Below are positions 35,998-45,064 of a stretch of DNA of 64,000 nucleotides, in pieces. A program made the position numbers and the translations under genes. Each line of letters begins with the position of its first letter. Position 1 is the stretch's first letter. The notes beneath the pieces are model-generated. The model saw nothing but the letters and a program-made list of their open reading frames with translations. It had not been told where the DNA came from and ran no database searches. Source of the DNA: JAKFDI01 sp044508835 (lineage in GTDB: Bacteria > Pseudomonadota > Gammaproteobacteria > Burkholderiales > Burkholderiaceae_C). The stretch lies in assembly GCA_044508835.1 (NCBI GenBank), contig JBIQHD010000003.1, positions 124,001-188,000 of the forward strand, in the 5' to 3' direction.

Positions 35998-36633
35998 ATG
36001 AAGCCTGCCGCCCACCTGCTGTCCACCTTGCTGCTCGCCGCCTTCGCCGTCGCGGCCTCGGCCCAGCAAGCCAAGCCCGACCTCGCGAAGGGTCAGGCGA
36101 TCGCCAACCAGGTGTGCGTGGCCTGCCATGCCGTCGACGGCTCGCGCGGCGCCCCGGCGAACCCCATCCTGCAGGGCCAGCATCCGGAGTACCTCGTCAA
36201 GCAGCTCACCGAGTTCAAGGCCGGCAAGCGCAAGAACGCCATCATGCAGGGCTTCGCCGCCGCGCTGTCGGAAGCCGACATGAAGAACGTGGCGGCCTTC
36301 TACGCCAGCAAGCAGGCCAAGGCGGGCTTCGCCAAGAACAAGGATCTGGTCAGCCTGGGCGAGCAGATCTACCGCGGCGGCATCGCCGAGCGCCACATCG
36401 CCGCCTGCGCCGGCTGCCACAGCCCGAACGGCGCCGGCATCCCCGCGCAGTACCCGCGCCTGGCCGGCCAGCATGCCGACTACACCGAGGCGCAGCTCAA
36501 GGCCTTCCGCAACGGCGCCAACGGCGTGGCCGAGGAGGCGCGCACGAACAGCACCCAGATGAACGACATCGCGGCCAAGATGAACGACCGCGAGATCCAG
36601 GCCGTGGCCGACTACATCGCCGGGCTGCGCTGA
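35998..36633 (+). CDS. Diheme cytochrome c4
   Basis: 211 residues with a Sec signal peptide (cleaved after ASA, residue 22). Two c-type heme sites are present: CVACH (C40, C43, H44) and CAGCH (C137, C140, H141), with distal Met ligands in the MQGFAA and NSTQMND regions. Cytochrome c4 carries electrons in the periplasm from the bc1 complex to terminal oxidases such as cbb3. It is followed by its own terminator and then by the cytochrome c maturation genes. This gene order is common in betaproteobacteria. Confidence 0.95.
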   Translation: MKPAAHLLSTLLLAAFAVAASAQQAKPDLAKGQAIANQVCVACHAVDGSRGAPANPILQGQHPEYLVKQLTEFKAGKRKNAIMQGFAAALSEADMKNVAAFYASKQAKAGFAKNKDLVSLGEQIYRGGIAERHIAACAGCHSPNGAGIPAQYPRLAGQHADYTEAQLKAFRNGANGVAEEARTNSTQMNDIAAKMNDREIQAVADYIAGLR

Positions 36634-36654
36634 CCCTTCCATCCCCGATGCGAC

Positions 36655-36680
36655 AGGCCGGTCTTGGACCGGCCTTTTCT
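36655..36680 (+). terminator. Intrinsic terminator after cytochrome c4
   Basis: GGCCGGTC (36656-36663) pairs with GACCGGCC (36667-36674) across a three-base loop, followed by a T-rich run (TTTTCTCTTTT). It separates cytochrome c4 from resB. Confidence 0.92.
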
Positions 36681-36713
36681 CTTTTGCAACCGACCGAATC
36701 CGATAATTCGCGC

Positions 36714-38885
36714 ATGAGCGCCACGACGTCCGGCATCGCCCTCCGCTCGCGCTCGCGCGTGCTGCGCGAGGCGATCGAGCTGCTGTCGTCGATGCGCTTC
36801 GCCATCTCGCTGCTCACGGTGATCTGCATCGCCTCGGTCATCGGCACCGTGGTCAAGCAGAACGAGCCGGTCAACAACTACGTCAACCAGTTCGGTCCGT
36901 TCTGGTCGAAGGTGTTCGCCGCGTTCGACCTGGGGCAGGTCTACAGCGCCTGGTGGTTCCTGCTGATCCTCGGCTTCCTCGTCGTCTCGACGAGCCTGTG
37001 CATCGCGCGCAACACGCCCAAGATCCTCGTCGACCTGCGCAACTACAAGGAGCACCTGCGCGAGCGCAGCCTGGGCGCCTTCCACCTGAAGGGCCAGGGT
37101 CGCACGGACGAATCGCGCGAGGCGGCCTTCGAGCGCATCTCGACGCTGCTGGTCGGCAGCGGCTGGAAGGCCAAGGTCGAAGTGCGCGAGAACGGCACCA
37201 TGGTCGCGGCGCGCAAGGGCCGCGCCAACAAGCTCGGCTACATCGCGGCGCATGCGGCCATCGTGCTGATCTGCATCGGCGGCCTGCTCGACGGCGACCT
37301 CATCGTGCGCGCGCAGATGCTGCTGCAGGGCAAGACGCCCTTCGCCGGCGGCGGCATGGTGCGCGACGTGCCGCCCGAGCACCGCCTCGCGTCGGACACC
37401 CCCACCTTCCGCGCCAACCTGCTGGTGCCCGAGGGCGGGCGCGCCGGCACCGCCATCATCGCCATGGGCGACGGCGTGGTGCTGCAGGACCTGCCGTTCG
37501 ACGTGGAGCTGAAGAAGTTCATCGTCGAGTACTACGAGACCGGCATGCCGCGGCTCTTCGCGAGCGAGATCGTCATCCACGACAACCAGACCGGCGAGAC
37601 GGTGCCTGCCACGGTCGAGGTGAACAAGCCCGCCGTGCACCGCGGCGTGACGATCTACCAGAGCAGCTTCGACGACGGCGGCTCGGCGCTCACGCTGCGC
37701 GCCATCCCGATGGGGCGCGCGGGCGGCGAGCCGTTCGAGATCAAGGGCACGGTGGGCGGCAGCACCCTGCTGTCGAACGCCGCCACCGGCGGCACCGACG
37801 AGCTCACGCTCGAATTCACCGGCCTGCGCGTCATCAACGTCGAGAACTTCGCCGACCCGAACGCCGGCGCGACGGACGTGCGCAAGGTCGACCTCGTGAA
37901 CTCCGTCGAGCAGCACCTCGGCTCGGGCGCCAAGGGCGGGCGCAACAAGGAACTGCGCAACATCGGCCCCTCGGCCAGCTACAAGCTGCGCGACGCCGCC
38001 GGCCAGGCGCGCGAGTTCCACAACTACATGCTGCCGGTGGAGCTCGACGGCCAGCGCGTGTTCCTCGCCGGCGTGCGCGACACGCCGGCCGAGAACTACC
38101 GCTACCTGCGCATCCCCGCCGACGACCACGACGGCATGGACAGCTGGCTGCGCCTGCGCCGGGCGCTCGCCGACGAGGCGCTGCGCGACGCGGCCACCGC
38201 CCGCTACGTGAAGCTCGCCACGCCCGCCGACAAGCCGGCGATGGCGCCGCAGCTCGCCGCCACGGCCGGCCGCGTGCTGGCGCTGTTCGCCGGCGCCGTG
38301 CCGGTGCGCGAGGGCGAGGCGCCCACGGGCGGGCTGCAGGCGGTGTCCGACTTCCTCGAGGCCAGCGTGCCCGAGGCCGAGCGCGCGCGCATCTCGGAGG
38401 TGCTGCTGCGCATCCTCAACGGCAGCCTGTTCGAGCTGCTCAACCTCACCCGCGAGTCCGCCGGCGAGGCGCCCATGGCGAGCGACGAGAAGACCGCCGC
38501 CTTCATGACGCAGGCGGTGCTGTCGCTGTCCGACAGCTTCTTCTACCCCGCGCCGGTGCTGCTGCAGCTCACCGACTTCCACCAGGTGCAGGCGAGCGTC
38601 TTCCAGGTGGCGCGCGCCCCGGGCAAGACGCTGGTCTACGCCGGCGCGGTGTTCCTCATCATCGGCGTGTTCGCCATGCTCTACATCCGCGAGCGCCGGC
38701 TGTGGGTGTGGATTGCGCACGACGGCGAGGGAACCAAGCTCACCACCGCGCTGTCCACCACGCGGCGCACGCTGGACGCCGATGCGGAGTTCGAGCGGCT
38801 GAAGGCGGCGATCCTGCAGCCGGGCCCCGCTCCCGCCCCGTCCCGCGAGCGGGGGCAAGACAGCGCTTCACCGGAGGCTTCATGA
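36714..38885 (+). CDS. resB: System II cytochrome c biogenesis protein ResB/CcsB
   Basis: 723 residues: three N-terminal membrane helices (about 25-180), a large periplasmic region with the family block GVTIYQSSFDDGG near 308, and a final helix near 645. Together with CcsA it moves heme across the membrane and attaches it to apocytochrome CxxCH sites. The periplasmic domain contains a long insertion (about 470-600) enriched in Ala/Glu. The C-terminus after the last helix is a charged cytoplasmic tail. The stop overlaps the ccsA start. Confidence 0.95.
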   Translation: MSATTSGIALRSRSRVLREAIELLSSMRFAISLLTVICIASVIGTVVKQNEPVNNYVNQFGPFWSKVFAAFDLGQVYSAWWFLLILGFLVVSTSLCIARNTPKILVDLRNYKEHLRERSLGAFHLKGQGRTDESREAAFERISTLLVGSGWKAKVEVRENGTMVAARKGRANKLGYIAAHAAIVLICIGGLLDGDLIVRAQMLLQGKTPFAGGGMVRDVPPEHRLASDTPTFRANLLVPEGGRAGTAIIAMGDGVVLQDLPFDVELKKFIVEYYETGMPRLFASEIVIHDNQTGETVPATVEVNKPAVHRGVTIYQSSFDDGGSALTLRAIPMGRAGGEPFEIKGTVGGSTLLSNAATGGTDELTLEFTGLRVINVENFADPNAGATDVRKVDLVNSVEQHLGSGAKGGRNKELRNIGPSASYKLRDAAGQAREFHNYMLPVELDGQRVFLAGVRDTPAENYRYLRIPADDHDGMDSWLRLRRALADEALRDAATARYVKLATPADKPAMAPQLAATAGRVLALFAGAVPVREGEAPTGGLQAVSDFLEASVPEAERARISEVLLRILNGSLFELLNLTRESAGEAPMASDEKTAAFMTQAVLSLSDSFFYPAPVLLQLTDFHQVQASVFQVARAPGKTLVYAGAVFLIIGVFAMLYIRERRLWVWIAHDGEGTKLTTALSTTRRTLDADAEFERLKAAILQPGPAPAPSRERGQDSASPEAS

Positions 38886-40222
38886 ACACGACCACCCTGA
38901 CCATCGGCCGCCCCGGCCCGCTGGCGAGCCGCTCGGCCTACGACTGGGCCTTCGCCGTGCTGGCCATCGCCGGCGGCGGCTGGGCCTTCCGGCACTACCT
39001 GCCGTCGATGGACGTGTACGAGAAGTGGATCCTGATCGGCGCGGTCCCCACCCTGGTGGGCCTCGGCTGGTTCTGGGGCCGGCTGCGCACGCTGGCCGTC
39101 GGCGTGGCCGCGGCGGCGCTGCTGGCCATCGCGCTCTACAACCGCACGCCCGACGCCTTCGGCGCCGACCTGGCGCAGGCCGAGAACGTCTTCCTGCTCA
39201 AGTACTTCCTCTCCAGCCAGAGCGCGATCCTGTGGATGAGCGTGCTGTTCTTCATGAGCACGGTGTTCTACTGGGTCGGCTTCTTCGCGCGCGGCGAGGA
39301 CAACACCGCGCTGCGCCTGGGCTCGCGCATGGCCTGGGCGGCGGTGTTCATGGCGCTGGTGGGCACGCTGGTGCGCTGGTTCGAGAGCCACCAGATCGCG
39401 CCGGACATCGGCCACATCCCGGTCAGCAACCTGTACGAGGTGTTCGTGCTGTTCTGCTGGCTCACCGCCCTCTTCTACCTCTACTACGAGCAGCACTACC
39501 GCACGCGCGCGCTGGGCGGCTTCGTGATGCTGGTGGTCAGCGGCGCGGTCGGCTTCCTGCTCTGGTACACGGTGGAGCGCGGCGCGGCCGAGATCCAGCC
39601 GCTGGTGCCGGCGCTGCAGAGCTGGTGGATGAAGCTGCACGTGCCGGCCAACTTCATCGGCTACGGCACCTTCGCGCTGTCGGCCATGGTGGCCTTCGCC
39701 TACCTCGTCAAGCAGCAGGCGGGCGAGGCGAGCTGGCTCAAGCTCGCGCCGCTGTTCCTCTTCGGCCTGGTGCTGTGCTTCGAGCCGGTGGTGTTCCGCA
39801 GCAACCCGATCGAGGCGCTGTCCAGCTACTGGGCGGTGTACTTCGGCGCGGCGGTGCTCATCGTCGGCGGCATCCTGGCCGCGCGCCGGCGCATCGCCGA
39901 GCGGCTGCCGGCGCTCGAACTGCTCGACGACGTGATGTACAAGGCCATCGCGGTCGGCTTCGCGTTCTTCACCGTCGCCACCATCCTCGGCGCCTTCTGG
40001 GCGGCCGAGGCCTGGGGCGGCTACTGGAGCTGGGACCCGAAGGAGACCTGGGCGCTCATCGTCTGGCTCAACTACGCCGCCTGGCTGCACATGCGCCTGA
40101 TGAAGGGCCTGCGCGGCACGGTGGCGGCGTGGTGGGCGCTGGCGGGCCTGGCGGTCACGACCTTCGCCTTCCTCGGCGTCAACATGTTCCTCTCCGGCCT
40201 GCACTCCTACGGCGAGCTGTAG
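38882..40222 (+). CDS. ccsA: System II cytochrome c biogenesis protein CcsA (ResC)
   Basis: 446 residues with about eight membrane helices and the heme-handling tryptophan-rich motif GGYWSWDPKETWALIVWL near residue 380. External histidine ligands are expected in SHQIAPDIGH and LHVPANF. It forms the heme export and attachment complex with ResB. Start overlaps the resB stop (ATGA). It converges on the GDPD-like gene across only 12 bp without a visible terminator. Confidence 0.95.
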   Translation: MNTTTLTIGRPGPLASRSAYDWAFAVLAIAGGGWAFRHYLPSMDVYEKWILIGAVPTLVGLGWFWGRLRTLAVGVAAAALLAIALYNRTPDAFGADLAQAENVFLLKYFLSSQSAILWMSVLFFMSTVFYWVGFFARGEDNTALRLGSRMAWAAVFMALVGTLVRWFESHQIAPDIGHIPVSNLYEVFVLFCWLTALFYLYYEQHYRTRALGGFVMLVVSGAVGFLLWYTVERGAAEIQPLVPALQSWWMKLHVPANFIGYGTFALSAMVAFAYLVKQQAGEASWLKLAPLFLFGLVLCFEPVVFRSNPIEALSSYWAVYFGAAVLIVGGILAARRRIAERLPALELLDDVMYKAIAVGFAFFTVATILGAFWAAEAWGGYWSWDPKETWALIVWLNYAAWLHMRLMKGLRGTVAAWWALAGLAVTTFAFLGVNMFLSGLHSYGEL

Positions 40223-40234
40223 CCGCCGCGGCGG

Positions 40235-41698
40235 TCAGTGGTTCCTCCATTTCTGGACCATGACCTGCTGGATCTTGCCGCTGAAGAAATAGCGCCGGTT
40301 CGTCGCCCCCTGCGGGTCGGCGCCGATGACCACCGGGCTGTTGTTCAGCGTCACGCCGCCGCTGATCGAGGCCGACGGCGTGCGCTGGGTGTTGTTGACC
40401 CACAGCCGCACGGCGCCATCGCCGTCGTAGGCGCCGACGATGAAGTACGAGTCGGTGCCGTTGAAGGCCGACAGCGGCACGGTGGCGTAGGTGTAGCCGC
40501 CGCCCACGTGCACGCCGAAGCGCAGCGTCGAGCCCGCCTGCTCCAGCGCGAAGCCGCCGGAATCGCTCTTGGCCACGATGGACCGGGTGGCGCCCGAGGA
40601 CAGGTCGTCGAAGTTCACCACCGCGGTGACGAAGAAGCCCGCGCCGCTCGTGTTGTCGGCGTCCCAGGTGGTGACGGACTGCGCGCCCTCGAACACCATG
40701 CTGCCGCCGACGCGGTCCTCGTCCGACGTGACCGACAGCACCTCGAGCGCCGGCGTGCCGTTGCTCTCGCCCACCAGGTGGTCGGTCGTGTTCGTGCGCC
40801 GGTAGGCGAGCGGGTAGGCCGTCTGGGGGCCGGTGTTCATGTAGACCAGCGAGGTGCCTTCCTGCACCAGGGCGCGCGCCGACGAGGCCTTGGGCGTGGC
40901 GCCGCGGTCGTAGTCGGTAGTGATGAAGTCCACGTCCTCGCGGAAGGCCGACAGGAACACCTCGCCCATGCTCGCCGGCGCGGTGTACACGCCCACGCCG
41001 AGCCCGAGCAGCCTGGCCTGCATCAGCGCGCCGAAGAGGCTGGGCATCTGGTACTGGAACTCCACGCCGTGGAAGCCGAGGTTCTTGGTGGCGCGGATGC
41101 CGTTGCGGATGTTCGTCTCCAGCAGCGTGTGGAAACGGACGTGGTCGCGGATGCCGGCGAACTCGGCCAGCGCCAGCAGGTTCTTCGCGCGCACCAGGTG
41201 CTGGTGGCGGTTGGACGAGTTCATGAAGGCGCGCAGCATCACCGGCCGCCCCGCCGCGGCGTAGCCGTGGTCGCGCACCGCGCGCAGCACGCCCAGCATC
41301 AGCGTGTCGCTGGCCGCGGCGGTGCCGTAGGCCTCCTTGATCTCGAGGAACAGCAGGCGGTTGCTCTGCTGCAGCCCGGTGTTGGCCAGCGCCGCGGCGA
41401 AGGTGCCGTGCGCCGCCTCGCCGTCGTTGTGCTCCACGTAGACCTGGCCGTCGGCATGCAGGGTCAGGTCGAACTCGATCAGGTCGAGGTCGCGCGACAG
41501 CGCCATCGCCACCTGCGCCTGCGTCTGGGCGTTGGTGTCGCCGTAGCAGTTGTGGCAGGACAGCGCCACCACGTTGCCCAGCGGCGAGGTGGGCAGCGAC
41601 CGGCTCACGCCGTCCCAGTAGCCGGCGAGCGCCGGCAGCGAACACGCCAGCAGCCCCGCCGCCATCAGCCGAACCAGAATCTTCAGTATCCAGCGCAT
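40235..41698 (-). CDS. Secreted glycerophosphodiester phosphodiesterase-like protein with LamG-like domain
   Basis: 487 residues. The signal peptide is cleaved after LPALA (residue 25). A TIM-barrel domain of the GDPD/PI-PLC superfamily (about 35-290) has H49, E75, D77 and H90 in the metal/catalytic positions (IEFDLTLHADG, then VEHND), FLEIK near 117 and the closing DFITTDYD. The remaining 180 residues form a concanavalin/LamG-like beta-sandwich. The first catalytic His lies in SCHNCYG rather than the usual AHRG. It would release glycerol-3-phosphate from phosphodiesters outside the cytoplasm, matching the ugp/glpD genes upstream. It is 62 bp after the phosphate-transporter-like gene. Confidence 0.82.
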   Translation of the reverse strand: MRWILKILVRLMAAGLLACSLPALAGYWDGVSRSLPTSPLGNVVALSCHNCYGDTNAQTQAQVAMALSRDLDLIEFDLTLHADGQVYVEHNDGEAAHGTFAAALANTGLQQSNRLLFLEIKEAYGTAAASDTLMLGVLRAVRDHGYAAAGRPVMLRAFMNSSNRHQHLVRAKNLLALAEFAGIRDHVRFHTLLETNIRNGIRATKNLGFHGVEFQYQMPSLFGALMQARLLGLGVGVYTAPASMGEVFLSAFREDVDFITTDYDRGATPKASSARALVQEGTSLVYMNTGPQTAYPLAYRRTNTTDHLVGESNGTPALEVLSVTSDEDRVGGSMVFEGAQSVTTWDADNTSGAGFFVTAVVNFDDLSSGATRSIVAKSDSGGFALEQAGSTLRFGVHVGGGYTYATVPLSAFNGTDSYFIVGAYDGDGAVRLWVNNTQRTPSASISGGVTLNNSPVVIGADPQGATNRRYFFSGKIQQVMVQKWRNH

Positions 41699-41760
41699 CG
41701 TCGATCTCCTTGCCGTGGTGAAGTCGTGGTCCACCGGGCCGCGCGCGGCCGGCGCCTTGC

Positions 41761-43419
41761 TCAGGAAGGTGTGGGCGAGGCCTGCACGACGCGGCTGCGG
41801 CGCAGCATGCCGGCGGCATCGAGCACCGGGTAGGCGGTGGCGCAGAACAGCGAGTGCAGGCGCTTCATGTCGCTGATGAGGTCCAGGTGCAGCGAGCTGG
41901 TCTCGATGCTCTGCGGCGTCTCGCCGGCCAGCCGCGTGAGGTGGGTGCGGGCGTACTGGCGCTCCAGGTCGCGGAAGGCGTCCTTCTCGGCCAGAAGGCG
42001 CTGCGCGCTCTGCAGGTCGCCGTTGAGGAACACCGACAGGCCCAGCCGCAGGCTGGACACCAGCCGCGCGTGCATCTCGCACACCTCGGCCAGGCCGGCG
42101 CTGGAGAAGGCGCGCTGCTGCGCGATCTTCTTCTGCTCGACCTCGCTGACCAGGCGCTCGATGATGTCGCCCGCCTGCTCGAGGTTGATGGTGAGCGCGG
42201 TGATGTCCGTCCAGCGGCGCACCTCCTCCTCGTTCATCTCGGTGCGCGACACGCGCGCGAGGAACATCTTCACCTCGGTGTAGAGCCGGTCCACGTCGTC
42301 GTCGAGGCGGCGGATCCGGCCGGCGAGCGCCAGGTCGTCGTCGCGGATCACCGGCAGCAGGCTGGCCAGCATGGTCTCGACGATCTCGCCGATGCGCAGC
42401 ACCTCGCGCGCGGCGTTGGCCAGCGCCACCGAGGGCGTCTCGGTGGCCGCGCCGTCGAGGTAGCGCGGGCGGATCGCCGCGCCCGCCTCGTGCGCCGAGT
42501 CCGGCACCAGCCGCACGCACAGGCGCGACATCGGCCGCACCAGCGCCAGCGCCGCCACGCAGCGAATGGTGTTGTAGGCGATGTGGAAGCCGATCAGCGC
42601 CGCCGCCGCATCGCCCGCGAGCCCGCCCATCCCGGCCTCCAGCGCGTCGATGAAGGGCAGCACGAGCAGGGCGCCGCCCAGGCGGAACAGCGTGCTGCCC
42701 AGCGCCACGCGCCGCGCGGCGGCGTTCTGCCGGCTGGCGCCGAGCAGCACCAGCACGCCGCTGCCGAGGTTGGCGCCGATCACCAGGCACAGGCCGACCT
42801 TGACCGTGATGACGCCGGTGCTCGCCAGCGTGGCCGTCAGCAGCACGGCGGCGAGGCTCGAATAGGTGAGCATGGCCAGCACCGCGCCGATCACCACGTC
42901 CAGCAGCACGTCGCCGGTGAGCGAGGAGAACAGCACGCGGGTTCCGGCCGCGTGCGTCACCGGCAGCGTCGCCTCCTCGATGAGCTGCAGCGCCAGCAGG
43001 ATCAGGCCGAGGCCGATCGCTGCGCGCCCCAGCCGCCCGGCGCGGGTCTCGCGCCGCGGCAGGTAGACCAGCACGCCGCAGAAGACGATGAGCGGCGACA
43101 GCCACTGCGCGTCGAAGCTCAGCACGCCCACCATCAGCGCCGAGCCCACGTCGGCGCCCAGCATGACGGCCAGCGCCGGCGGCAGGCCCACCAGCCCCTG
43201 CGCCACGAAGCCGCAGACGATGACGGCGGTGGCGTTGCTGCTCTGCACCAGGCCCGTCACGCCGGCGCCGGCGAGAAAGGCGCGGCCGCGGTGCGTGAGG
43301 CCGGCGCCCAGCACGCGGCGCAGCTGCGGGCCGTAGACGCGCAGGATGTCGCTGCGCACGATGTGCGTGCCCCACACCAGCAGGGACAGCGCCGACAGCA
43401 GCTTAAGCAGCGTGACCAC
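41761..43419 (-). CDS. Na/Pi-cotransporter family protein (YjbB-like) with PhoU-like tail
   Basis: 552 residues. The membrane part (about 1-310) has two inverted NaPi repeats marked by the QSSNATAV motif near 60 and the YSSLAAVLL motif near 165. A cytoplasmic helical region (about 340-540) has the PhoU pattern. E. coli YjbB has this architecture and exports phosphate when glycerol-3-phosphate uptake overloads the cell. Location in a glycerol-3-phosphate operon supports the same role. I chose a GTG at 43419, overlapping the HAD gene by 17 bp, because the first helix starts there; no ATG is available nearby. Confidence 0.85.
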   Translation of the reverse strand: MVTLLKLLSALSLLVWGTHIVRSDILRVYGPQLRRVLGAGLTHRGRAFLAGAGVTGLVQSSNATAVIVCGFVAQGLVGLPPALAVMLGADVGSALMVGVLSFDAQWLSPLIVFCGVLVYLPRRETRAGRLGRAAIGLGLILLALQLIEEATLPVTHAAGTRVLFSSLTGDVLLDVVIGAVLAMLTYSSLAAVLLTATLASTGVITVKVGLCLVIGANLGSGVLVLLGASRQNAAARRVALGSTLFRLGGALLVLPFIDALEAGMGGLAGDAAAALIGFHIAYNTIRCVAALALVRPMSRLCVRLVPDSAHEAGAAIRPRYLDGAATETPSVALANAAREVLRIGEIVETMLASLLPVIRDDDLALAGRIRRLDDDVDRLYTEVKMFLARVSRTEMNEEEVRRWTDITALTINLEQAGDIIERLVSEVEQKKIAQQRAFSSAGLAEVCEMHARLVSSLRLGLSVFLNGDLQSAQRLLAEKDAFRDLERQYARTHLTRLAGETPQSIETSSLHLDLISDMKRLHSLFCATAYPVLDAAGMLRRSRVVQASPTPS

Positions 43420-44221
43420 GGGCCGACAGCAGGTGATGGGCCAGCTCGGTGAAGCCCGCGCCGCTGGCCCGGCGCGTGATGAAGCGCGGCAGGTGCTCCA
43501 GCCGGTCGGCGAACTCGCGCACGTTGGCCACGCCGACCGACAGCGGGAAGTACCCGAACATCGGCGCGTCGTTGGGCGAGTCGCCGGCGAACACGCAGCG
43601 GCTGCGCTGCGCCTCGTCGGCGAGGTCGACGCCATAGCGCTCGCGCATCATCAGCCGCGCCATGCTGAGCTTGTCGTAGCGGCCGAACCAGCCGTTGACG
43701 TGGATGGAGCTGATCCGGGCCGTCATGCCGGCCGCCTCCATCAGCTGCGCGATGCGCTCCACGTCGGCGCGCGCCAGCGGCGGCACGTCCTCGCGGAAGT
43801 CGATGGCCAGGTCGTACTGGCGGCAGAACTGGTCGGAGGCGACGGCGCAGCCGGGCACCTCGCGCAGGATGCGCTCGCGCACCTGCGCCATGCGCTCGGC
43901 GTTGCGCGCGCGGGTGCCGGCGTCGAGCAGGTGGCGCGCGCGCAATGTGCCCGCCGCGTCGTCGTGCCACATGTAGAACGCGCCGTTCTCGCCAATGACG
44001 CCGTCCACCGGCCACAACCGCGCGATCTGGTCGCACCAGCCCGCGGGCCGCCCTGTCACCGGGATCACGCGCAGGCCGGCGCGCTGCAAGGCTTCCAGCG
44101 CCGCGTACACCTCGGCGCCGAGCTTGCCCGCGGTGGTGAGCGTGTCGTCGATGTCGGTGAACACGGTCGCGACCTGCGCGCCGGGCAGCTGGTCCACGGA
44201 CTTCAGGCCAGCGCGATGCAT
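43403..44221 (-). CDS. HAD-superfamily phosphatase (mannosyl-3-phosphoglycerate / sucrose phosphatase type)
   Basis: 272 residues. HAD motif I is D23-x-D25-D-T (FTDIDDTLTT), motif II is PVTGRPAGW, and motif IV is FAGDSPNDAPMF. The cap is of the C2 type of Cof/MPGP enzymes. It should be a small-molecule phosphomonoesterase; its substrate is not deducible. The operon suggests a phosphorylated polyol or related compound. The ATG at 44221 overlaps the EEP gene by 19 bp; a GTG at 44197 is the alternative. Confidence 0.85.
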   Translation of the reverse strand: MHRAGLKSVDQLPGAQVATVFTDIDDTLTTAGKLGAEVYAALEALQRAGLRVIPVTGRPAGWCDQIARLWPVDGVIGENGAFYMWHDDAAGTLRARHLLDAGTRARNAERMAQVRERILREVPGCAVASDQFCRQYDLAIDFREDVPPLARADVERIAQLMEAAGMTARISSIHVNGWFGRYDKLSMARLMMRERYGVDLADEAQRSRCVFAGDSPNDAPMFGYFPLSVGVANVREFADRLEHLPRFITRRASGAGFTELAHHLLSARGHAA

Positions 44222-45054
44222 TGCGGCTGGTGGTCGGAGGCCTGCGTCGCGCCGTCGATCGTCAAGGCGCGCACGTTCGGCAGCAGGTCGGCGCTCGCGA
44301 AGACGAAGTCGGTGGCGCAGGGCTGCGGCCAGTAGCGGTCCTCGAAGAGGCCGGTGGTCGGCGGATGCGGCTGCGTGCCGTGCAGGTGCTGCCACACGTC
44401 GACGAGGCGGGGAATGCGCGCGTCGCCGAAGGGCTGCTGCAGCCGCGCGTGCAGCGGGTCCTCGGGCGGCACGTTGAAGTCGCCCATGAGCAGCGTGCGC
44501 GTGGCCGACGGCAGCGCGTGGTAGGGCGAGCCAGTGTCGTCGCGCACGCCCTGCGCCAGCGCCCGCCGGCAGTTCTGCGCGTGGCAGTCGCGGATCGCCT
44601 CGGCCTGCGCCTGCCGCTGCATGGCCGAGTGGTATTCGAGGTGCGTCGTCATCACCGCCAGCGGGCCGAGCGGCGTGTCCAGCGTGGCTTCCAGCAGCGT
44701 GCGCGGCATGCTGATCACGGCGTCGTCGGGCGGCCAGGGCAGCGGGTGGCGCAGCACGCGCAGCACCGGCAGGCGCGACAGCAGCAGGTTGCCGAAGCGG
44801 CGCCGGCCGCCGTCCGGGCCGGGCACGTCCACCGCCACCGCGGGCACCGCCGTGAAGCCGGGCAGCAGGCCCGCGAAGACCTCGAACTGGTCCTCGCCCG
44901 CGCTGCCGGCCAGCGTGTCGTAGTTCGCGGCGACTTCCTGCAGGCACAGCACGTCGAAGTCGCCGAGCCGCCTGGCGTCGTCGACGATGCGCCGCGGATC
45001 GACCCGTCCGTCGATGCCGCGCGCCCATTGGATGTTCCAGGTGACGAACTTCAT
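44203..45054 (-). CDS. Endonuclease/exonuclease/phosphatase (EEP) family protein
   Basis: 283 residues. The EEP fold signatures are all there: TWNIQWARG near the start, LQEV near 40, GDFNVP near 195 and SDHQPQ at the C-terminus. The family includes nucleases, inositol-phosphate phosphatases and sphingomyelinases. There is no signal peptide, so it is cytoplasmic. In this operon a phosphodiesterase acting on imported glycerophospho-compounds is conceivable but unproven. The ATG at 45054 follows AGG; the GTG just before it (45057) is less likely. Confidence 0.85.
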   Translation of the reverse strand: MKFVTWNIQWARGIDGRVDPRRIVDDARRLGDFDVLCLQEVAANYDTLAGSAGEDQFEVFAGLLPGFTAVPAVAVDVPGPDGGRRRFGNLLLSRLPVLRVLRHPLPWPPDDAVISMPRTLLEATLDTPLGPLAVMTTHLEYHSAMQRQAQAEAIRDCHAQNCRRALAQGVRDDTGSPYHALPSATRTLLMGDFNVPPEDPLHARLQQPFGDARIPRLVDVWQHLHGTQPHPPTTGLFEDRYWPQPCATDFVFASADLLPNVRALTIDGATQASDHQPQCIALA

Positions 45055-45064
45055 CACCTGCCTT

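Noticed and set aside
36612..38858. A 748-codon minus-strand frame over resB
   Set aside because: Shadow of resB; no start signal, no domain.
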